A DNA stretch of 10,359 bases from Candidatus Delongbacteria bacterium (GTDB taxonomy: Bacteria > UBA4055), in the NCBI GenBank assembly GCA_003477045.1, contig DMTS01000147.1, positions 9,995-20,353 on the forward strand. The letters are read 5' to 3'. How positions within the stretch are numbered: the stretch's first letter is position 1; each line of letters opens with the position of its first letter. Both the position numbers and the translations under genes were made by a program. The notes below the pieces were generated by a model. That model saw nothing but the letters and a program-made list of their open reading frames with translations. It searched no databases and was not told where the DNA came from. Below, piece after piece: positions 6,180 through 10,359 of this stretch.

Positions 6180-6875
6180 ATGGCTGACATAAGACCCGAC
6201 ATTTCAAAATACAAAGTGCTCATATTCGACCTTTTCCACACGCTCTCATCCATGCATCATTCGGATGTCCCGGGATTGTACTCGCACGAGATTATCGGAA
6301 TATCTTACGAAGAATGGCTCGAAGCTCTTTTTACGGATTCAGAGCGCAGAACACGGGGGATAATAACCGATCCCATAGAGATCATCCGCGATATAACCGG
6401 CAAACTCGGAATAAACATATCGGACGAAACCATCTCTGAACTCGCAAGAATAAGATACGGGCGGTTCGATCTCGCCCTGAAGAACATTCTGCCTCATACC
6501 GTAGCTACTTTGAAAGAACTTAAACAGAGGGGAAAGAAGCTCATACTGCTAAGTAACGCGGATGTCTGCGAAATTAAAAGCTGGCCGGATTCACCTGCCT
6601 CGCCATATTTTGACCATGCAATATTTTCATGCCATGTTGGATTCATAAAACCGGAACCGCAGATATACGATCTCGCACTAAAACTTTCCGGTGCGTCTAT
6701 GGAAGAATGCCTTTTCATAGGCGACGGAGGGGCAGATGAACTAAACGGAGCCAAAAACTTTGGAATTGCAGCCTGCTTCACTTCCGAATTTATAAAAGAC
6801 CTCTGGCCCGAGCATATAGAGCCGCGAAAGCTTATAGCCGATTATCATATAGATAGAATAGATCAGCTGCTGTAA
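6180..6875 (+). CDS. HAD-superfamily hydrolase
   Basis: This 231-residue protein has the four HAD motifs. Motif I is IFDLFHTL with nucleophile D17; motif II is LLSNAD (S125, N126); motif III is FIKPEP with K157; motif IV is FIGDGGADELNGAK with D182, D186 and E187. A helical cap lies between I and II (about 25-95). The residue two after the nucleophile, Asp in standard phosphatases, is Phe (F19), as in the dehalogenase-like subgroup, so a plain phosphatase activity should not be assumed. The substrate is unknown. It begins 8 nt after abiEii with AGGA at 6170-6173 across the stop, so it is likely a third gene of the abiE transcript. Its stop is 2 nt from the oppositely oriented lipoprotein gene, with no terminator between. 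Confidence 0.85.
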   Translation: MADIRPDISKYKVLIFDLFHTLSSMHHSDVPGLYSHEIIGISYEEWLEALFTDSERRTRGIITDPIEIIRDITGKLGINISDETISELARIRYGRFDLALKNILPHTVATLKELKQRGKKLILLSNADVCEIKSWPDSPASPYFDHAIFSCHVGFIKPEPQIYDLALKLSGASMEECLFIGDGGADELNGAKNFGIAACFTSEFIKDLWPEHIEPRKLIADYHIDRIDQLL

Positions 6876-6877
6876 AT

Positions 6878-7747
6878 TTATTCATAATATTCAATTTTTC
6901 TTATAACCGTATTCGTAGAGTTAACTAACTTTATCCAATTCCCGTAATTATCGTATTCATATTCAATTATGACCGATGATTTGAGTTTACCGTCGGGTTC
7001 AAAAAAATTATACTTTTTAATATTATTATATTTGTCATAATCGTATGTAGTAAGGTGAATTAAACTATCTTTAACAAAATCTTCATATTTTGTTATATTC
7101 CCCATGGCATCATAATACTTTAAATACCTTGAGTATAACTTCCCATTTCGATCAAATAAATTCTCTTCTGTCTCATTCGAATTTTCATCATATTTTAAAA
7201 CATGGGTATAATTATAAGTTCCATTAAAATATTCGTCCCAGCTTGAAATGCGCCCTTTTTGATCATATTTATATTTAGCTTGTATGTTATTGATGTTTCT
7301 TTTAGAATCAATCATTCTCCATTCGATTTTGTTTCCATTTTCATCGTATGAATACTCCCAGATTTGATCTTTACCCCATTCGATTTTTATCAAATTATTT
7401 TTATCATTATATAAATACAACTGTTTGTTCAGCAAGCTGTCCTTTGAATTGTATTCTTCAAACGATATGCGGTTTCCTTTGTAATCATACTTAAATAATT
7501 GATAAGCCCTTACAGTGCCGTCTGAATTGCATGATATTTCCTTTATCTCATTATTTGATTCATTAAATAGCATGAGCTTATGATTAAGTTTCTCAATAAA
7601 TGGATTATTTTGATTTGTTATTTCCTCTATAGATTTTACATTACCCTTTATTTCTTTTAAGTCGTTTTCTTTCATAGTTGTTCTTTTTGAAGCACAACTT
7701 ACAATAATCAATATTAAGGATAAAACAATAATCAACTTTCTTCTCAT
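6878..7747 (-). CDS. Lipoprotein with YD/RHS-like tandem repeats
   Basis: I place the start at ATG 7747, giving 289 residues. It has an AGG-containing ribosome binding region and yields a clean lipoprotein signal (MRRKLIIVLSLILIIVSC, lipobox Cys C18). An in-frame ATG at 7795 adds 16 residues before the signal peptide and sits on the promoter, so it is unlikely. After C18 comes a charged linker, then from about residue 86 eight degenerate repeats of the form Y-x-Y-D-x-x-G-N (for example YDYKGNRI, YSYDENGNKI, YKYDQKGRI, YEYDNYGNWI), 20-30 residues apart. Such repeats form beta-rich surfaces in RHS/wall-associated proteins; this one is short and has no toxin tip. It is clearly AT-richer than its neighbours, suggesting transfer. 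Its ligand is unknown. It may be controlled by the upstream XRE regulator. Confidence 0.85.
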   Translation of the reverse strand: MRRKLIIVLSLILIIVSCASKRTTMKENDLKEIKGNVKSIEEITNQNNPFIEKLNHKLMLFNESNNEIKEISCNSDGTVRAYQLFKYDYKGNRISFEEYNSKDSLLNKQLYLYNDKNNLIKIEWGKDQIWEYSYDENGNKIEWRMIDSKRNINNIQAKYKYDQKGRISSWDEYFNGTYNYTHVLKYDENSNETEENLFDRNGKLYSRYLKYYDAMGNITKYEDFVKDSLIHLTTYDYDKYNNIKKYNFFEPDGKLKSSVIIEYEYDNYGNWIKLVNSTNTVIRKIEYYE

Positions 7748-7795
7748 AAACCAACCTGATTTGTTTATTAATAAAATAACTTTATTCTCTGTCAT

Positions 7796-7826
7796 TAAAC
7801 TTACGACAATTTCACTGACTAGTCAA
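7796..7826 (-). promoter_or_regulatory. Promoter of the repeat lipoprotein
   Basis: On the minus strand TTG (complement of 7824-7826), 20 nt, then TAAGTTTA (complement of 7796-7803) match the TTG/TAnnTTT(G) pattern. The predicted start near 7791 lies past the alternative ATG at 7795 and gives a leader of about 44 nt to ATG 7747. This supports the shorter lipoprotein. Confidence 0.6.
7816..7825. promoter_or_regulatory. Perfect palindrome TGACTAGTCA at the lipoprotein promoter
   Basis: TGACTAGTCA is its own reverse complement and overlaps the -33 TTG of the lipoprotein promoter, the position of a repressor site. The neighbouring XRE regulator, encoded just upstream in the same direction, is the obvious candidate ligand. 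No copy of the full palindrome is seen at the regulator's own promoter. Confidence 0.4.
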
Positions 7827-7843
7827 TTCGAAATGATTTTTTT

Positions 7844-8371
7844 TTACTTTATTCCATGCTTATTGGCATAATTTGTGACTATCTTCTTCCAATGATCGAA
7901 CTTGAAATGTTTATGCGCTTCAGTCAGGTCAACATAAGATTCGCTCATTATATTCTGCACAATCATTTCAGCTATGAGAGCCTCTTTCTTGAATTGATCG
8001 TCAAAACACTCCTCAACATCCATCACCATCCCTTTATTTATTCCTTCAACGATACATTTATATACCGTATTGTCCTTGCCTATAAGATTTCCAAGATTAC
8101 TGAGCTGCTCAATACCTTTCTTGATCGCCATTACAGAAATATTTTTATTGTAATTTATAACAGGCTCTCCGCCTCTTAGAAGCGAATCAACGGATATTTC
8201 AAGAATTTCTGCCAAGGTTAGCAGCAGCATTGTGTCCGGAAGGGTTTCACCTCGCTCCCATTTCGACACTGCCTGACATGAAACATTCAGCCTTTCTCCG
8301 AGTTGTTTTTGCGTTATTTTCTTTTCTGATCTGATCTTTCTGATAAACGACCCTATTTTTTTCATGTCCAT
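7844..8371 (-). CDS. XRE-family transcriptional regulator
   Basis: This 175-residue protein has an N-terminal XRE/Cro-CI helix-turn-helix (residues about 6-65). The recognition portion is TQKQLGERLNVSCQAVSKWE, followed by RGETLPDTMLLLTLAEILEI and a typical VDSLL end. The remaining 110 residues are predicted helical and match no ligand domain I recognise; they may mediate dimerisation or sensing. The start is firm: AAGGAG (complement of 8380-8385) lies 8 nt before ATG 8371. A promoter lies just upstream. The repeat lipoprotein follows 96 nt downstream on the same strand with its own promoter. The gene is AT-rich like the lipoprotein. It could control the lipoprotein or itself; no target is proven. 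Confidence 0.88.
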   Translation of the reverse strand: MDMKKIGSFIRKIRSEKKITQKQLGERLNVSCQAVSKWERGETLPDTMLLLTLAEILEISVDSLLRGGEPVINYNKNISVMAIKKGIEQLSNLGNLIGKDNTVYKCIVEGINKGMVMDVEECFDDQFKKEALIAEMIVQNIMSESYVDLTEAHKHFKFDHWKKIVTNYANKHGIK

Positions 8372-8394
8372 TTTGTTCTCTCCTTGAATTTACT

Positions 8395-8425
8395 GAAATA
8401 TACAACAGGTGCTGCGAACGGGCAA
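8395..8425 (-). promoter_or_regulatory. Promoter of the XRE regulator
   Basis: On the minus strand TTG (complement of 8423-8425), 20 nt, then TATATTTC (complement of 8395-8402). Predicted transcription starts near 8390, giving a leader of about 19 nt that holds the AAGGAG ribosome binding site. Confidence 0.6.
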
Positions 8426-8511
8426 TAATCGCAAAGTTGTTTTTTAATGGTATAAATAAAACTGCTAGTTGATAAATAATTCTAAAATAAGCATTTCCTT
8501 ACTTAAGATAA

Positions 8512-8542
8512 TTGACTTTACCCGAATTATTACATAGATTTT
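8512..8542 (+). promoter_or_regulatory. Promoter of the DUF3147-like gene (leaderless)
   Basis: TTG at 8512-8514, 20 nt, then TAGATTTT at 8535-8542. Only 4 nt separate the element from ATG 8547, so the first base of the transcript should be at or next to the start codon. No Shine-Dalgarno sequence is present. The geometry matches that of the mtfA promoter. Confidence 0.6.
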
Positions 8543-8546
8543 CATC

Positions 8547-8888
8547 ATGATTTACTACATCGTAAAAGTGGTCATATCGGCTCTGGTCATTGTAGCTGTT
8601 TCAGAGATCTCGAAGAGGAATTCGACAGCAGGCGCGCTTCTTGCGTCGCTGCCGCTGTTATCGGTACTTGCGTTCGTCTGGATGTATATCGATACGGGTG
8701 ATGTTGCAAAAATTTCTGAGGTTTCAAAAGATGTCTTCTGGCTGGTGATCCCTTCGCTGGTTCTGTTTATCGCCTTGCCTGTCTTTTTAAAAATGCAGAT
8801 CAATTTTTATCTGAGCCTTTTTATCTCAGCCGCTCTGACGGCAGGTGCATACATGCTGCTTTTGATTGTGCTGAAAGCTAAATCCTAG
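8547..8888 (+). CDS. Small integral membrane protein (DUF3147-like)
   Basis: This 113-residue protein has four predicted transmembrane helices: about residues 3-19, 30-48, 63-82 and 89-109. The segment following helix 1, SEISKRNSTAGALLASLPL, with the second helix and VWMYIDTGD, fits the DUF3147 family of small inner-membrane proteins, whose function is unknown. Length equals the usual family size, so ATG 8547 is the likely true start although it has no ribosome binding site and lies 4 nt after a promoter element. It is convergent with rsmB, with 5 nt between stops. No partner gene suggests a role. Confidence 0.82.
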   Translation: MIYYIVKVVISALVIVAVSEISKRNSTAGALLASLPLLSVLAFVWMYIDTGDVAKISEVSKDVFWLVIPSLVLFIALPVFLKMQINFYLSLFISAALTAGAYMLLLIVLKAKS

Positions 8889-8893
8889 ATCTT

Positions 8894-10195
8894 TTACCTA
8901 ACCCTCTTAAGTCTGACAGCGAATGCTCCCTCATGATGATGAATGCCAGGATTTACTGCGTAGCTGCCGTCGACATTCTTGAAAATATCAAGTTTCGTAT
9001 CAGCTGAAGTTTCGACAATAAAATGATCGTCAGCTTCCAGAAATTTATTAATTATATCCATATTCTCTTCTTTGAACACCGAACAGGTCGAATAAACTAT
9101 GAACCCTCCTATTTTCACGAATATCGAAGCCCGCGTCAGAATCTCGAACTGAAGCTTCGTAAGCTGAGAGAGCATTTCCTCATCCTTATTCCACCTGCTC
9201 TCCGGATGACGCCTGAAATTGCCGCTGCCTGTGCATGGCGCGTCGATAAGTATTTTGTCGAATTCCTCGAATACCTGAAATTTTTGGGCTTCCTGAAAGG
9301 TGAGCTTATTGAATTCCAGACCGAGCCGTTTAAAATTCATCTTGATCAGAACTCTTTTCTTCATCGAAATATCGTTCAGATGCAGCCTGACCTTATTGCC
9401 GGTCAGCTCCTGAACATAGGTTGACTTTCCGCCCGGTGCGCAGCACAGATCAAGTACCTTCTCGTTCTTCTTCGGATCTAAAATAAGCACAGGCAGCGAA
9501 TGGGACGGGTCCTGTATATAAAACCTGCCTTCCTCAAACGATCTTGAAGAGAGGACATTGCCCCTTTCTACCTTAAGAAAATCTTCAAAGTGCTCAACAG
9601 CGGAAGACACTAACCCTTCGCTTTCCAGATGAACCTTAAGCTCATCTCTGCTGTTTTTTATTCTGTTCGCTCTTACATAGACCGATGGAACCGACTGATT
9701 GAATTTCAGAATGTCTTCCGCAGTCTGCTTACCGTGATCAGCAATAAGCCTGTCAATGACCCATTGCGGATGAGACAGATAAAGCGCTTTCTTTGAAACT
9801 TTATCTTCTTCGGACAAAGTCAGTTTAGTCATCTTTCTCAGGATCGCGTTAATATATTTGGCTTTGCCCTGACCGAGTTCTTCCTTGGCTATCTCAACGA
9901 AATCATTCACGACCGAATAATCCGTAGAACTGTCGAGATAAAAATACTCGGTACCGGCGCAAAGGATAAGCATGCTGATCTTCATGCCCTGATCATCAAT
10001 GTTCTTATCTATGTTCTCTATAAAATACTGCTCAAGGAAATTGAAATTTCTGAAAAACTGATTCACAAGATTTATAAATCTTCGTTTTTCCCTGTCCTCC
10101 AGCCCTTCAAGAACTTCAGAATAAAGCGATTCAAAGGAAAGCCGTTTATTATATATTTTGAGAACGGTGTTGTAAAATAATTTTCTTAATTTCAT
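8894..10195 (-). CDS. rsmB: 16S rRNA (cytosine-C5) methyltransferase, RsmB type
   Basis: This 433-residue protein joins an N-terminal NusB-like RNA-binding domain (about 1-130; YINAILRK near 114-121) to a SAM-dependent m5C methyltransferase domain. The SAM motif is LDLCCAPGGKST (C252-A-P-G-G), motif IV is LIDAPCTGSG (P320-C321) and the catalytic nucleophile is C371 in YSTCS. RsmB methylates C967 of 16S rRNA in E. coli, and the two-domain build favours RsmB over RsmF. The start is uncertain: ATG 10195 fits the usual MKLRKLF-type beginning, but ATG 10204 and TTG 10207 are in frame, with AGGA at 10208-10211. It begins within about 15 nt of an upstream membrane-protein gene, so they probably share a transcript; no own promoter is visible. 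Confidence 0.93.
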   Translation of the reverse strand: MKLRKLFYNTVLKIYNKRLSFESLYSEVLEGLEDREKRRFINLVNQFFRNFNFLEQYFIENIDKNIDDQGMKISMLILCAGTEYFYLDSSTDYSVVNDFVEIAKEELGQGKAKYINAILRKMTKLTLSEEDKVSKKALYLSHPQWVIDRLIADHGKQTAEDILKFNQSVPSVYVRANRIKNSRDELKVHLESEGLVSSAVEHFEDFLKVERGNVLSSRSFEEGRFYIQDPSHSLPVLILDPKKNEKVLDLCCAPGGKSTYVQELTGNKVRLHLNDISMKKRVLIKMNFKRLGLEFNKLTFQEAQKFQVFEEFDKILIDAPCTGSGNFRRHPESRWNKDEEMLSQLTKLQFEILTRASIFVKIGGFIVYSTCSVFKEENMDIINKFLEADDHFIVETSADTKLDIFKNVDGSYAVNPGIHHHEGAFAVRLKRVR

Positions 10196-10209
10196 AATAT
10201 ACATCAATC

Positions 10210-10359
10210 CTAATAATATGCATTTACTTCAAGGATCATAAAAATGCTGAAAACTATACAAACTGTAAAGAATATCATCACCCAGTCGTTGACTCTGAGT
10301 AGTTCAGGCAGTGTTTTATTTCCATAGTTACCGAAATTGTTAAGTTTAATAAATGCTTT
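10210..10359 (-). CDS. C-terminus of a membrane protein, resembling EcfT
   Basis: A frame entering from the right edge on the minus strand gives 49 residues and ends at TAG (complement of 10210-10212). It reads a polar segment (NFGNYGNKTLPELLRVNDW) followed by one hydrophobic helix (VMIFFTVCIVFSIFMIL) and a short tail. The arrangement of a 'G.GKRT.L..L...DW' stretch before a last membrane helix resembles the C-terminus of EcfT/CbiQ, the transmembrane coupling subunit of ECF vitamin transporters. The glycine-rich arginine loop is weak here (NK for RT), so this is tentative. It lies upstream of rsmB in the same direction, 2-14 nt away depending on the start chosen, so the two are co-transcribed. 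Other multi-pass membrane proteins remain possible. Confidence 0.55.
   Translation of the reverse strand, partial: KAFIKLNNFGNYGNKTLPELLRVNDWVMIFFTVCIVFSIFMILEVNAYY

Noticed and set aside
6876..6877. Bidirectional terminator between the HAD and lipoprotein genes
   Set aside because: Only 2 bases separate the stops and no GC-rich stem with a T tract is visible on either side.
7748..7795. Longer lipoprotein start at ATG 7795
   Set aside because: It would put 16 residues ahead of a clean lipoprotein signal peptide and lies upstream of the predicted transcription start.
7834..7848. T-run near 7837-7846 as an intrinsic terminator of the XRE gene
   Set aside because: The run is of A on the transcribed minus strand and no stable hairpin precedes it.
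9023..9424. Plus-strand open frame of 133 codons inside rsmB
   Set aside because: It is antisense to the conserved catalytic part of RsmB; openness follows from the codon pattern of the true gene.
10253..10328. Short plus-strand ORF near the right edge
   Set aside because: It is 25 codons with no features and is antisense to the better-supported membrane-protein C-terminus.

Overview
The window looks like a chromosomal stretch from a member of the Bacteroidota/Ignavibacteriota (FCB) lineage. It is moderately AT-rich, most starts have weak or no Shine-Dalgarno sequence, and the protein families fit. Six intergenic sites carry the Bacteroidota-type promoter pattern TTG, exactly 20 nt, then TAnnTTT(G). 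No rRNA, tRNA, insertion sequence, CRISPR array or strong intrinsic terminator was seen. No intergenic gap exceeds about 175 bases.

Left part (1-3533). The window opens in the C-terminal half of a probable Nudix hydrolase (+). A large exported protein with one C-terminal membrane anchor follows (278-2611, function unknown). One base downstream is the remnant of a small gene (2613-2715) whose two ends are still recognisable but whose middle appears deleted. An MtfA-like zinc peptidase (3533-2733, minus) faces it tail to tail.

Central part (3534-6875), all on the plus strand. This is an accessory island with two separate nucleotidyltransferase-toxin-like modules. The first is a 61-codon ORF overlapping a 148-aa DxD nucleotidyltransferase, followed 5 nt later by a YhcH/YjgK/YiaL-family gene. 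The second is an AbiE pair (abiEi antitoxin, abiEii nucleotidyltransferase, overlapping by 1 or 4 nt depending on the abiEii start), with a HAD-family hydrolase 8 nt downstream as a likely third operon member. The abiE promoter lies inside a perfect 9-bp inverted repeat, which suggests autoregulation by AbiEi. The first module and mtfA are fired from back-to-back promoters whose -33 elements share the palindrome ATTTGCAAAT.

Right part (6876-10359). An AT-rich region on the minus strand holds an XRE-type regulator (8371-7844) and, downstream, a YD/RHS-like repeat lipoprotein (7747-6878) with its own promoter, overlapped by a perfect 10-bp palindrome. A small four-helix membrane protein (DUF3147-like, +) follows; its promoter abuts the start codon and implies a leaderless mRNA. 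The window closes with rsmB (16S rRNA m5C methyltransferase, minus) and, upstream of it, the C-terminus of a membrane protein resembling EcfT, in the same likely operon.

The genes do not form one pathway. The most interesting material is the two adjacent nucleotidyltransferase cassettes, the regulatory architecture (inverted-repeat operator, shared divergent promoter, leaderless starts) and the deletion relic.
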